This document shows positions 1 to 8,192 of a stretch of DNA of 64,000 nt, in pieces; the first letter of the stretch is position 1, and each line of letters opens with the position of its first letter. The position numbers and the translations under genes are program-made. The notes under the pieces are model-generated. The model was not told the DNA's origin and did not search any database. It saw nothing but the letters and a program-made list of their open reading frames with translations. Origin of the DNA: Pseudomonas sp. TTU2014-080ASC (GTDB lineage Bacteria > Pseudomonadota > Gammaproteobacteria > Pseudomonadales > Pseudomonadaceae); NCBI RefSeq assembly GCF_001446935.1, contig NZ_LKKK01000014.1, positions 167,135 through 231,134 of the forward strand, given 5' to 3'.

Positions 1-4
1 AATG

Positions 5-31
5 CAGACAGCCACCCGAAGGTGGCTGTCT
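5..31 (-). terminator. hairpin downstream of galU
   Basis: A perfect 12-bp stem (CAGACAGCCACC with its complement) closes a 4-nt loop about 25 bases past the galU stop codon. No clear U-tract follows inside the window on the minus strand, so it may be a terminator or an mRNA 3'-end stabiliser. Confidence 0.6.
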
Positions 32-54
32 GCTAACACGCACAAGCGGAAGCT

Positions 55-894
55 TTAAAACGCCTTACCTGTCTTGTACAGGTTTTCATAGCAGAAGTTA
101 GTGGCCTCAATATAGCCCTCTGCACCACCACAGTCGAAACGTTTGCCTTTGAATTTATAGGCCATTACACAACCCCGCTGCGCCTGCATCATCAGCGCGT
201 CGGTAATCTGAATCTCCCCACCCTTGCCGGGCTCGGTTTTTTCGATAAGCTCAAAGATATCGGGCGTCAGAATATAGCGACCAATAATCGCCAGGTTAGA
301 TGGCGCGTCTTCAGGCTTGGGCTTTTCAACCATGCTGTTAACCCGGTAGATATCTTCGCGAATCATCTCACCGGAGATCACCCCGTACTTGTTGGTCTCT
401 TCTGGCGGTACTTCCTGAATCGCCACGATTGAACACCTGAACTGCTTATACAATTTGACCATCTGAGTCAGTACTGCATCACCTTCCAGGTTCATGCACA
501 GGTCATCAGCAAGAACCACAGCAAAAGGCTCATCACCAATCAGCGGGCGACCGCATAGAATTGCGTGCCCCAAGCCTTTCATTTCAACCTGACGGGTATA
601 GGAGAAGCTGCACTCATTAATCAGCCGACGAATACCGACCAGATACTTTTCCTTATCAGTATTTCGAATCTGGTTTTCCAACTCGTAACTAATGTCGAAA
701 TGGTCCTCAAGCGCACGCTTGCCACGCCCGGTAATCATTGCAATTTCAGTCAGCCCAGCCTCAAGTGCTTCTTCTACGCCGTACTGAATCAGCGGCTTGT
801 TCACAATAGGCAGCATTTCCTTGGGCATCGCCTTGGTAGCCGGCAGAAAACGGGTTCCATATCCTGCCGCAGGGAACAAGCATTTCTTAATCAT
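55..894 (-). CDS. galU: UTP--glucose-1-phosphate uridylyltransferase
   Basis: This enzyme makes UDP-glucose from UTP and glucose-1-phosphate in the cytoplasm, feeding LPS core, exopolysaccharide and osmoregulated glucan synthesis. The 279-residue protein has the nucleotidyltransferase signature near residues 10-28 (AAGYGTRFLPATKAMPKEML), the substrate-site VEKP near residue 189, and the GKGGEIQITDAL segment near residue 223 typical of bacterial GalU. Length matches the family. The ATG is preceded by AAGG at usable spacing. It is transcribed towards the window edge and ends at a strong hairpin; a 180-base gap and a separate terminator divide it from the tRNA genes upstream, so it probably has its own promoter. 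Confidence 0.96.
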   Translation of the reverse strand: MIKKCLFPAAGYGTRFLPATKAMPKEMLPIVNKPLIQYGVEEALEAGLTEIAMITGRGKRALEDHFDISYELENQIRNTDKEKYLVGIRRLINECSFSYTRQVEMKGLGHAILCGRPLIGDEPFAVVLADDLCMNLEGDAVLTQMVKLYKQFRCSIVAIQEVPPEETNKYGVISGEMIREDIYRVNSMVEKPKPEDAPSNLAIIGRYILTPDIFELIEKTEPGKGGEIQITDALMMQAQRGCVMAYKFKGKRFDCGGAEGYIEATNFCYENLYKTGKAF

Positions 895-1016
895 GTTTAG
901 CCTTGAGTGATGTTGGAATGTCGAGTGAAGTTTATCAGGATGGCAACTACTGCAACCACGAGCGATAAATCTGTCAGCACATCAGAGCATATTTCGCCTC
1001 TGCGGTTCCCAAATAG

Positions 1017-1041
1017 CAAAAAACCGGCATTAGCCGGTCTT
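1017..1041 (-). terminator. Rho-independent terminator after tRNA-Leu
   Basis: On the minus strand the stem ACCGGC-TAAT-GCCGGT is followed by a run of six T. It lies about 40 bases past the 3' end of tRNA-Leu and ends the pgsA/tRNA transcription direction. Confidence 0.85.
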
Positions 1042-1076
1042 TAAATACACTGCTGAAAATAGCAACGTAAGATATA

Positions 1077-1163
1077 TGGTGCCCGAAGCCGGGGTCGAAC
1101 CGGCACGAGGTTACCCTCGAGGGATTTTAAGTCCCTTGCGTCTACCGATTTCGCCATTCGGGC
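1077..1163 (-). tRNA. tRNA-Leu (anticodon UAA)
   Basis: An 87-nt tRNA with a long variable arm, a T-loop GGTTCGACCCC and an encoded CCA end. The anticodon loop reads ACTTAAAAT, giving UAA. It is the last of three tRNA genes downstream of pgsA, the usual Pseudomonas order Gly-Cys-Leu. Confidence 0.95.
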
Positions 1164-1230
1164 GGTAGCGCTGCATTGCGGCTCAGGACTATATACAGCC
1201 TATCTGCAAGCCGCAAGACTTCCATTTGCT

Positions 1231-1271
1231 AATAAAAAGCCTCGAAGATCATAGATCTACGAGGCTCTTTA
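1231..1271 (-). terminator. terminator-like hairpin between tRNA-Cys and tRNA-Leu
   Basis: On the minus strand AGCCTCG...CGAGGCT, extended inward by GATC pairing, is followed by TTTTTATT. It sits just 3' of tRNA-Cys, so tRNA-Leu may depend on read-through or on its own promoter. Confidence 0.7.
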
Positions 1272-1273
1272 AA

Positions 1274-1347
1274 TGGAGGCTGAGGTCGGAATCGAACCGG
1301 CGTTCACGGATTTGCAATCCGGTGCATAACCACTCTGCTACTCAGCC
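1274..1347 (-). tRNA. tRNA-Cys (anticodon GCA)
   Basis: A 74-nt tRNA with an encoded CCA. The anticodon loop ATTGCAAA gives GCA; the acceptor stem GGCTGAG pairs with CTCAGCC, and the T-arm GGTTCGATTCC is standard. It is flanked by hairpins on both sides. Confidence 0.95.
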
Positions 1348-1348
1348 T

Positions 1349-1381
1349 TTAAACTAAACGGACCGCCTAGACGGTCCGTTG
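1349..1381 (-). other. perfect hairpin between tRNA-Gly and tRNA-Cys
   Basis: AACGGACCG and CGGTCCGTT form a 9-bp stem around a 6-nt loop. The following T-tract is weak (TTTAGTTT), so it could be a partial terminator or an RNase processing element in the tRNA precursor. Confidence 0.5.
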
Positions 1382-1385
1382 AAAC

Positions 1386-1461
<76 letters not shown>

Positions 1462-1481
1462 ATGTCGTGTTGACGGTGGCC

Positions 1482-1509
1482 ATTCTATATCTTCAGAACC
1501 ATTCGTCAA
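1482..1509 (-). promoter_or_regulatory. sigma-70 type promoter for the tRNA genes
   Basis: Minus strand TTGACG and TAGAAT are separated by 16 bases, about 20 bases upstream of the tRNA-Gly 5' end. This is a good housekeeping promoter and means the tRNA genes need not depend on the pgsA transcript. Confidence 0.6.
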
Positions 1510-1528
1510 GCCTTTGATTCAAAAAAGT

Positions 1529-2089
1529 TTATTTCTTTTCAGTCGTGGCTTGAAGGTGCGGCCAGGCGGCCAAAAGATACTGGACCATTGACCAGAGCGT
1601 AAGAACAGCCGCGACCAATAACAGCGCATACCCAATACCTACCCAGAGACTCATAGTCGCAGGATTTGCCAACAAAATGATCAAAGCGACCATCTGCGCA
1701 GCTGTCTTCCATTTGCCCAGGTTGGAGACCGCAACCTGGGCACGAGCACCGAGTTCGGCCATCCACTCACGCAATGCAGAAACGACGATCTCGCGACCGA
1801 TAATGATGGCTGCCGGCAGGGTCAACCACAAATTGGCGTGCTCTTCGACCAACAGCACCAGCGCTACTGCCACCATCAGCTTGTCCGCAACAGGGTCAAG
1901 AAACGCACCGAACGGCGTGCTTTGCTGCCAGCGGCGAGCTAGATATCCATCCAGCCAGTCGGTGGCAGCAGCTATTGCAAATACCGCACTCGACGCCCAG
2001 TAACTCCAGCCAAACGGGATGTAAAACAGCAAGATAAACACCGGGATCAATAGAACACGGAGTACGGTAAGCAAATTTGGGATATTCAT
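1529..2089 (-). CDS. pgsA: CDP-diacylglycerol--glycerol-3-phosphate 3-phosphatidyltransferase
   Basis: It makes phosphatidylglycerophosphate, the committed step to phosphatidylglycerol and cardiolipin, in the inner membrane. The CDP-alcohol phosphatidyltransferase signature D-x2-DG-x2-AR-x8-G-x3-D-x3-D is complete at residues 44-69 (DWLDGYLARR, then G, D, D at the expected spacing). About four to five hydrophobic membrane segments surround it and the length (186 residues) is normal. The longest frame begins two codons earlier at a GTG; the ATG giving MNIPNLL is preferred because it matches how the family starts, although neither has a good ribosome-binding site. It is downstream of uvrC with a 33-base gap, consistent with co-transcription with gacA-uvrC. 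Confidence 0.95.
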   Translation of the reverse strand: MNIPNLLTVLRVLLIPVFILLFYIPFGWSYWASSAVFAIAAATDWLDGYLARRWQQSTPFGAFLDPVADKLMVAVALVLLVEEHANLWLTLPAAIIIGREIVVSALREWMAELGARAQVAVSNLGKWKTAAQMVALIILLANPATMSLWVGIGYALLLVAAVLTLWSMVQYLLAAWPHLQATTEKK

Positions 2090-2122
2090 TGGCACAAGCT
2101 GGCGGGAAAGTTGGTGAGGATT

Positions 2123-3964
2123 CTACTCGCTGTGGAGTGCTGCATAAATTGTCTCGGCAAGCTTTTTACTAATGCCCGGTACTTTGGCTATTTCTTCGAC
2201 ACTCGCTCTGGATAGTTCCTGCAAGCCACCGAAATGGTTCAACAACTCACGACGACGCTTCGGCCCGACCCCTGTCACCCCTTCTAGAGTCGAAGTTCTG
2301 CGAGCTTTGCCACGTCGAGCACGATGCCCCGTAATCGCAAAACGGTGGGATTCATCGCGAATCTGCTGGATCAAGTGTAAAGCAGGTGAATGACCTGGCA
2401 ATGTAAATTCATGATTTGCATCATTCAGATAGAGGGTTTCCAGCCCCGGCTTCCTCGTCACCCCTTTAGCAACACCCAGTAGCGTGACATCTGCTACAGC
2501 GAGCTCAGTGAGTACCTCCCGAGCCATTGCTAACTGCCCCTTGCCCCCATCCACTAACAAGATATCCGGCAACTTCCCTTCACCGTCTTTAGCCCGACTA
2601 AAACGGCGAGTCAGCGCTTGGTGCATAGCCGCATAGTCATCCCCTGGCGAGATACCATCAATATTATATCGTCGATAGTCTGACTTAAGCGCCCCTTCCG
2701 GACCAAAGACGACGCATGAGGCCACTGTGGCCTCCCCACTTGAGTGGCTGATATCAAAACACTCAAGTCGCTGAGGCACCTCATCCAAGTCCAAGGCCTG
2801 GGCCAAAGCCTCAAAACGAGCCGCGACATGTTCGCGATTCGCCAACCTCGAACTCAGTGCCAACTCAGCATTCGTGACGGCTAATTGCTGCCAACGCGCT
2901 CGGGTAGCCCTCACGCGATGGCTGATACTCACATCCTTACCTCGCAACTCTCGGATCGCTGCGACCAAGGTTGAAAAGTCATCGTGCTGTGCATTGACAA
3001 TGAGTTCTGAAGGCAAATCTCGCTCGGGATTATTCAGGTAATACTGTTCTAGGAACGCCAGCAGAACATCGCTGCCCTTCTCCTCAATAACAACTTGGGG
3101 AAAGAAGCTCTTGCTGCCTAAAACCCTTCCACCCCTGACAGTTATTAGATGAACGCACGCCCCTCCTGGGCTAACAATAGCCGCAACAATATCAACATTG
3201 CCGGAGCCTCCCTCCATACTCTGCTGATCCTGCACGCGTCTTAGTAACGCAATTTGATCGCGCAACTGCGCAGCCTGCTCAAACTCTAGTTTTGTAGATG
3301 CCGCCTGCATAGCACTGGAGAGCTCATCTGCAAGCGCATTACTACGTCCTTCCAGAAACATAACTGAATGCCGAACGTCCTCGGCATACTCTGCCCTATC
3401 AACAAGCCCCACGCAGGGTGCCTTACAGCGTTTGATCTGATACTGCAGGCATGGCCTGGTGCGATTTTTATAGAAGCTGTCTTCACACTGGCGAACCTGG
3501 AAAGCCTTTTGCAGCAGCCCTAAGCTCTCGCGAATAGCCCCCGCACTCGGATAAGGACCGAAATATTTACCCTTTGATGACTTCGCGCCACGATGAATGC
3601 TCAGACGTGGGAACTCATCCCCCGAAAGAATCACATATGGATAGGACTTATCATCCCGCAGCAGGATGTTGTATGGCGGACGCCATTGTTTAATCAGCGT
3701 CTGTTCAAGTAAAAGGGCTTCAGTCTCATTTGCAGTGATGGTTGTTTCAATCTGCTGAATACGCCTTACTAGCGCTGCGGTTTTAGGGGCGAGCCCTGAC
3801 TGCCTGAAGTAGCTGCTCAAGCGCTTCTTAAGGTTCTTGGCTTTACCTACGTAAAGTAACTCGCCAGCTTCACCAAGCATGCGATACACGCCTGGCCGAC
3901 CACTACAAGTAGAGAGAAAGGCCCCAGAGTCAAAAACAGGAGAGCTGACTTTAGTTTGTGGCAT
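2123..3964 (-). CDS. uvrC: UvrABC excinuclease subunit C
   Basis: UvrC makes the dual incisions of nucleotide excision repair. The 613-residue protein has an N-terminal GIY-YIG nuclease domain (PGVYRML...LLYVGKAKNLKKRL, residues ~24-52), a cysteine-containing stretch (CLQYQIKRCKAPC), a UVR/UvrB-binding segment near residues 200-240, the RNase H-like endonuclease domain (ECFDISHSSGE, LLVDGGKGQ), and C-terminal helix-hairpin-helix motifs (GVTGVGPKRR, KVPGISKKLA). The longest frame begins with TTG; the adjacent ATG is chosen. It overlaps the end of gacA by 14 bases, so translation is probably coupled, as in other Pseudomonas gacA-uvrC units. Confidence 0.97.
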   Translation of the reverse strand: MPQTKVSSPVFDSGAFLSTCSGRPGVYRMLGEAGELLYVGKAKNLKKRLSSYFRQSGLAPKTAALVRRIQQIETTITANETEALLLEQTLIKQWRPPYNILLRDDKSYPYVILSGDEFPRLSIHRGAKSSKGKYFGPYPSAGAIRESLGLLQKAFQVRQCEDSFYKNRTRPCLQYQIKRCKAPCVGLVDRAEYAEDVRHSVMFLEGRSNALADELSSAMQAASTKLEFEQAAQLRDQIALLRRVQDQQSMEGGSGNVDIVAAIVSPGGACVHLITVRGGRVLGSKSFFPQVVIEEKGSDVLLAFLEQYYLNNPERDLPSELIVNAQHDDFSTLVAAIRELRGKDVSISHRVRATRARWQQLAVTNAELALSSRLANREHVAARFEALAQALDLDEVPQRLECFDISHSSGEATVASCVVFGPEGALKSDYRRYNIDGISPGDDYAAMHQALTRRFSRAKDGEGKLPDILLVDGGKGQLAMAREVLTELAVADVTLLGVAKGVTRKPGLETLYLNDANHEFTLPGHSPALHLIQQIRDESHRFAITGHRARRGKARRTSTLEGVTGVGPKRRRELLNHFGGLQELSRASVEEIAKVPGISKKLAETIYAALHSE

Positions 3965-4595
3965 CAATCATGCCGTGCCGCACGGCGAGCAAGGCCAACT
4001 CTACATCACTGGTGATCGACATCTTTTCGAAAATGCGATAGCGGTATGTGTTGACGGTCTTAGGGGACAAACAGAGGCGATCGGAAATACTCTGCACTTT
4101 CTGGCAGTCAGCGATCATCAGAGCAATTTGGATTTCACGCTCTGAAAGTAAGTCAAATGGCGAACCAGTGCTTTGCGGCTGAAAAGACTTGAGGGCTAAC
4201 TGCTGCGCAATTTGCGGGCTAATGTAACGCTGGCCCGCGAAGACCATGCGAACAGCTTGCACCATTTCGTCGAGCGCCGCACCTTTAGTCAGATAGCCTG
4301 CGGCTCCTGCTTGAAGCAGTCGAGTGGGAAACGGATCCTCCTCACACGCTGTCACAGCGATAATTCTGATATCTGGGTAACTGCGGATTAGCTTGCGCGT
4401 CGCCTCAAGCCCACCGATTCCCGGCATTTTGATATCCATGAGGACGACATCAGGCTTGAGCTCGCGGGCTTTCTTGAGCGACTCCTCGCCCGAGCTAGCC
4501 TCGCCAACCACCTGTAGGCCGTCGATATCTCCGAGCATACGCGCGATGCCGGTACGAACTAGGTCATGATCATCTACAACCAGCACTCTGATCAA
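3951..4595 (-). CDS. gacA: response regulator GacA (UvrY family)
   Basis: GacA is the partner of the sensor GacS and activates the small RNAs that titrate RsmA/CsrA, controlling secondary metabolism, motility and biofilm traits. It has a receiver domain (DDHD at 8-11, phosphoryl site D54 in VVLMDIKMPG, Lys in YLTKGA) and a C-terminal LuxR-type helix-turn-helix (LSEREIQIALMI...SPKTVNTYRYRIF). Length is 214 residues, exactly as in known GacA. The start codon is TTG; it is supported by GGGAGG placed 6 bases upstream and by agreement with GacA N-termini (MI[RK]VLVVDDHD). gacS is not in the window. Confidence 0.97.
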   Translation of the reverse strand: MIRVLVVDDHDLVRTGIARMLGDIDGLQVVGEASSGEESLKKARELKPDVVLMDIKMPGIGGLEATRKLIRSYPDIRIIAVTACEEDPFPTRLLQAGAAGYLTKGAALDEMVQAVRMVFAGQRYISPQIAQQLALKSFQPQSTGSPFDLLSEREIQIALMIADCQKVQSISDRLCLSPKTVNTYRYRIFEKMSITSDVELALLAVRHGMIDATN

Positions 4596-5014
4596 ACAAG
4601 CCTCCCGCTAAATTCTCCACCCTGGCCGACAAAACTGCCAAGAAAAAAGTTGATACTCATATCAACACAAGCCACGGATGGCTGCCACTTCGCAAGCGCG
4701 CAGTGAGATTATGTTAGCGAGTTCAGTCAACAGACGGAAGCGCCGAGCTCAACCAGCGTTGCCCCACCAAAACATGCACGACAGTACTCATAGTAGCCGA
4801 ATACACGTTTACTTTAGTAAACACCAACCTTCTCTATCCAATCCGAGCCCTAAGCAAAGCAAAAATAAACACAAAACAAATATATTAAAAATTCATTGCA
4901 TCTGAGACTGCTCACCACCTAGCCCATACAGGCAAATTTAGACACACCACTTAAACCCCAGCAAATTTAGAACAACAGCTCGAATAACACATTTTAGCTA
5001 GATAGCCAAAACCA
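4596..5014. other. 419-base AT-rich gap upstream of gacA
   Basis: Composition drops clearly below that of the flanking genes, with long A-rich runs near 4855-4900. It contains the gacA ribosome-binding site and an inverted repeat at 4649-4666. A 75-codon plus-strand frame here lacks a ribosome-binding site and recognisable protein character. I see no RNA gene or terminator with confidence. Confidence 0.5.
4649..4666. promoter_or_regulatory. inverted repeat upstream of gacA
   Basis: GTTGATA and TATCAAC form a perfect 7-bp inverted repeat with a 4-base spacer, about 55 bases before the gacA start. Its position suits an operator or a leader hairpin for gacA. No regulator is identified. Confidence 0.35.
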
Positions 5015-5671
5015 TTATTGAAAAATATTTCGCTCAAGACAAAAAGTCAGTAACGCCTGATCATTAGTGACCTCAAGCTTTCTCATCGTTGACATTTTCT
5101 GTGCACTAACAGTTTTCACACTACGATTTAACACTCTGGCAATGTCGTTTACCGAAAGCCCACCCACAACAAAATGACGCAAAACCTCATACTCACGCGC
5201 CGAAAGCTTTGCAACCCCCATATCATTATCATTCAAACTGGAAGTAACAGCCATTGGTGGCACAGGCGATACCGTTCCACGATAAACACGCTTACGGAGT
5301 ATGGTTCCAAGCGCAACCAGAATCTCATTAAGGTCACGAGTTTTATGCAATACTCCGGAGACACCAAGCCCATATAGACTGGAAATTAGTGGCGCATTCT
5401 TTAGCATTGTGAGGATCAGAACTTTAGTCTCTGGATAATGCCTGAGCAGGTACTCCACCAATTTCATCCCGTCGCCATATCGACTATCGCCTGGCATGTT
5501 GTAATCAGTAATAACAACGTCAGGCTTGAGTCTATCATATAACTCAACTAGCTCGCTCGAGCTTCTGGCCTCACCTACAAGCTCGAAGCGGGAATCACGA
5601 TCCAGAATCTCACGGACGCCCATCAGGACGACGGGGTGGTCATCCGCAGCTACCACTTTAATTTTTTCCAT
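5015..5671 (-). CDS. orphan RcsB/RocA-like response regulator
   Basis: A 218-residue NarL/FixJ-family regulator. The receiver domain has acidic D10-D11, phosphoryl site D56 (VVITDYNMPG) and an RcsB-like RYGDGMKLVEYLLRHYPET segment, then a LuxR-type helix-turn-helix at ~150-205 (LSAREYEVLRHF, RSVKTVSAQK). The match to RcsB in MPGD-x-YGDG and KT[VI]S[AS]QK suggests an RcsB/RocA1-like protein, a group that in Pseudomonas acts with unorthodox sensors on fimbriae or biofilm genes. No sensor kinase is adjacent. The longest frame starts at a TTG; the ATG four codons in is chosen because GGGTGAG precedes it. The gene and its flanks are AT-richer than the neighbours, which hints at acquisition. Target genes cannot be told from sequence. 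Confidence 0.85.
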   Translation of the reverse strand: MEKIKVVAADDHPVVLMGVREILDRDSRFELVGEARSSSELVELYDRLKPDVVITDYNMPGDSRYGDGMKLVEYLLRHYPETKVLILTMLKNAPLISSLYGLGVSGVLHKTRDLNEILVALGTILRKRVYRGTVSPVPPMAVTSSLNDNDMGVAKLSAREYEVLRHFVVGGLSVNDIARVLNRSVKTVSAQKMSTMRKLEVTNDQALLTFCLERNIFQ

Positions 5672-6031
5672 GCACTCACCCAAGCTATTTTAAATAGCAC
5701 TCAATAAAGAATTTCCAGCTTTTAAAAAACCTCAGCAACTAAAATCACCTGACGAGATTGCATAAAGCCTCCCCACCTATCTTTAGAGAAAGATAGACAA
5801 TCTTAAAATACATTGATGTAGAAAATAAGGAATAGAACAAGTTCGAAAAATATTACATTTTCAAAACCAGCTCTTAATAGCTTTATTGTTTAATTTCAAC
5901 CATCTAATCCACACAATTCACGCACAAGCTATTTAGCAATCACAACGTCTGACCGAGAATCTCGAGATCATCAATGCGCGACAATAAGAAATGTCTTAAT
6001 ATGCTTCCGCAGGCATGAAAACTAAGAGCAT
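5672..6031. other. 360-base AT-rich gap upstream of the orphan response regulator
   Basis: This stretch continues the low-GC zone that begins at 4.6 kb. It contains only short A/T runs and no frame with a ribosome-binding site. The promoter of the response regulator must lie here, but I cannot single out one set of boxes. Confidence 0.4.
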
Positions 6032-7069
6032 TTAGATCATTAGATCCGCATATTCTCCCACTACGAGCACAACTCGACCTTGACTGGGGCATTTGCTCAT
6101 ATACTGATGTGCCTCAACCACGTCTTCAAAGCTGAAGACTTTATTGATACATGGCTTTAAAAGCCCATCGACAGTCAACATTCGGATTGCTTCGAGCGCT
6201 TTGGATACAGCCTTTGTATTCTGTGGAATACCAACTGACTCATTGCCGGTGAAATTAGTCACCATATTGATATAGAAACGAATATTCTTCTTAAATGCTG
6301 CGCATGCAGGCAGAGAGGTCTCATTACCACCATAGAGATCAAACAGTACCAAGCGGCCACCCACTGCAATAGCATCACCCAGCAATCGCATTTGCGGCCC
6401 CCCCAACGCGTCCATGATCACGTCGGCACCGCGCCCATTGGTTAGTTTGTTGACGCGACCTACCAGATCCTCTTCGTCAGTCACGATGACATGGTCAGCG
6501 CCCAGATTCAGTAGCCACTGCTTGTCAGCCCCAACAACTGTTGCAGCGATGACGTTACCGCCTAAAGCTTTAACCAACTGCAGAATGTATGGCCCCCAGC
6601 CACGACTCGCCGCGGTAACGAGAACAGTCTCGCCGGCTTTGAGATCAGCTAGCTCAACCAAACCAAACCACCCCACTAGCGAAGGGAAGTAATGGGCGGC
6701 AGCCTGTTCAGGTGTCAGGGTTTCGGGATAACGAACAAGCGATTTCGCTGGCAATACTGTCTCATCGGCATAGCAGCTGTAAGCATTAACACCATGCGCA
6801 GGAAAACTCGCCACTTTGTCTCCTGGCTTGAATTCGGTCACAGACGCCCCAACTGCTTTGACCACACCTGCCAGCTCGTAGCCCAAGCCTGAAGGCAGGG
6901 TTACTGAACAGGGTGCTAGGTTTTGCCTGCACAGCACGTCAAACCAGCTCATGCCAATTGCGTCGACTGAGATGAGGACTTCATCTGCTGACAAGGGGGC
7001 TGTGGGCTGCACTTCAATCTTAAGGACCGAAGGATCACCGAATTCATGAAAACGAACGACACGGGACAT
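6032..7069 (-). CDS. MDR-superfamily zinc-type/quinone oxidoreductase
   Basis: A 345-residue medium-chain dehydrogenase/reductase. An N-terminal GroES-like domain (residues ~25-130, GLGYELAGVVKAVG) is followed by a Rossmann NAD(P)-binding domain near residue 150 (AGETVLVTAASRGWG). The nucleotide loop reads AASRGWG rather than the common AASSSVG of this quinone-reductase-like group. Catalytic zinc ligands of true alcohol dehydrogenases are not evident, so an NADPH:quinone/enone reductase is more likely. A longer frame starts at a TTG; the ATG at 7069 has GAGAGG upstream and is preferred. It is divergent from a LysR gene across ~200 bases, which probably controls it. The substrate is unknown. 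Confidence 0.85.
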   Translation of the reverse strand: MSRVVRFHEFGDPSVLKIEVQPTAPLSADEVLISVDAIGMSWFDVLCRQNLAPCSVTLPSGLGYELAGVVKAVGASVTEFKPGDKVASFPAHGVNAYSCYADETVLPAKSLVRYPETLTPEQAAAHYFPSLVGWFGLVELADLKAGETVLVTAASRGWGPYILQLVKALGGNVIAATVVGADKQWLLNLGADHVIVTDEEDLVGRVNKLTNGRGADVIMDALGGPQMRLLGDAIAVGGRLVLFDLYGGNETSLPACAAFKKNIRFYINMVTNFTGNESVGIPQNTKAVSKALEAIRMLTVDGLLKPCINKVFSFEDVVEAHQYMSKCPSQGRVVLVVGEYADLMI

Positions 7070-7270
7070 CGTGGGCCTCTCAAAACTCAATGCGATGGCG
7101 ACTGTGAAAAGTACTGCGCAACTATGCTTGATGCGCTCTAATGACCTTATCCGTACTCGGAAGGCATATCCAGTCCTAAAGACTGATACTGATCATGCCC
7201 TACGCTAATGGTAATTGGCTTGTATAAGATCTGATCAGCTAAATGTTGATCTGACATGAGGGTTGTATGG
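7070..7270. promoter_or_regulatory. divergent promoter region between oxidoreductase and LysR gene
   Basis: This shared region holds a direct repeat GATCTGA at 7228 and 7248 (two helical turns apart), with a CTGATCAG palindrome at 7231-7238 overlapping the first copy. These are plausible LysR-type regulator contacts; the assignment rests on position and symmetry only. Confidence 0.35.
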
Positions 7271-8188
7271 ATGAACCGAAATGATCTCCGCCGCGTGGAT
7301 CTCAATCTACTCATCGTCTTTGAAACTCTCATGCACGAACGCAGCGTAACCCGGGCCGCTGAAAAGTTATTTCTGGGACAGCCAGCCATTAGCGCTGCGC
7401 TATCGCGCCTGCGTAACCTGTTTGATGATCCACTGTTTGTCCGTACGGGACGAAGCATGGAGCCCACGACCAGGGCATTGGAAATCATGAACCTGCTTGA
7501 GCCAGCGCTAGACTCAATTTCTACAGCAGTCAGCCGCGCGTCCGAGTTCCATCCTGAAACCAGTACAGCCGTATTCAGGATCGGCCTGTCCGATGATGTT
7601 GAGTTTGGTCTCCTGCCCCCCTTAATCAAACGCATCCGCGCAGAAGCACCAGGTGTCGTCCTGGTTATTCGCCGCACCAATTATCTTCTAATGCCTTCAC
7701 TTTTAGCCTCCGGGGAGATTTCTGTCGGTGTCAGCTATACCACTGATCTACCTGCGAACTCAAAACGCAAGGTTTTACGCCGCAGTAAAGCCAAATTGCT
7801 GCGGGCTGACTCGGCGCCGGATTCGGTTTCACTTGACGAGTTTTGCTTGCGACCGCACGCCATGGTGTCATTCTCCGGTGACCTAAACGGCTTTATTGAT
7901 GATGAGCTAGAAAGGATGGGGCGTAAGAGGCAGGTAGTGCTGGCTGTACCGCAGTTCCATGGTCTTGCCAGCCTGCTGGAGGGCACTGACATTCTGGCCA
8001 CTGTGCCGGACTATGCTGCTGCTGTGCTGACCTCGGCGGGCGGGCTGCGCACCGAGGACTTGCCATTTACCACCAATAGTTTCGAATTGCACATGGCATG
8101 GCGCGGTGCTCAGGACAATGACCCTGCTGAGCGATGGCTCCGTTCAAGAATTCAAATGTTTTGCGGTGATCCTGCCAGCCTCGAATAA
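7271..8188 (+). CDS. LysR-family transcriptional regulator
   Basis: A 305-residue LysR regulator with an N-terminal winged helix-turn-helix (residues ~8-65: LRRVDLNLLIVFETL, RAAEKLFLGQPAISAALSRL, DPLFVRTG) and a C-terminal effector-binding domain of periplasmic-binding fold. The DLNLL...DPLFVR pattern places it with the NodD/SyrM-like group. The ATG at 7271 is chosen over an upstream ATG because TGAGGG lies 8 bases before it. It is divergent from the MDR oxidoreductase, its most likely target. It runs convergently into inaA with a 4-base gap. Confidence 0.92.
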   Translation: MNRNDLRRVDLNLLIVFETLMHERSVTRAAEKLFLGQPAISAALSRLRNLFDDPLFVRTGRSMEPTTRALEIMNLLEPALDSISTAVSRASEFHPETSTAVFRIGLSDDVEFGLLPPLIKRIRAEAPGVVLVIRRTNYLLMPSLLASGEISVGVSYTTDLPANSKRKVLRRSKAKLLRADSAPDSVSLDEFCLRPHAMVSFSGDLNGFIDDELERMGRKRQVVLAVPQFHGLASLLEGTDILATVPDYAAAVLTSAGGLRTEDLPFTTNSFELHMAWRGAQDNDPAERWLRSRIQMFCGDPASLE

Positions 8189-8192
8189 TCTC

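Noticed and set aside
4678..4905. 75-codon plus-strand frame in the AT-rich gap upstream of gacA
   Set aside because: It lacks a ribosome-binding site, has low-complexity composition and overlaps the likely gacA promoter.
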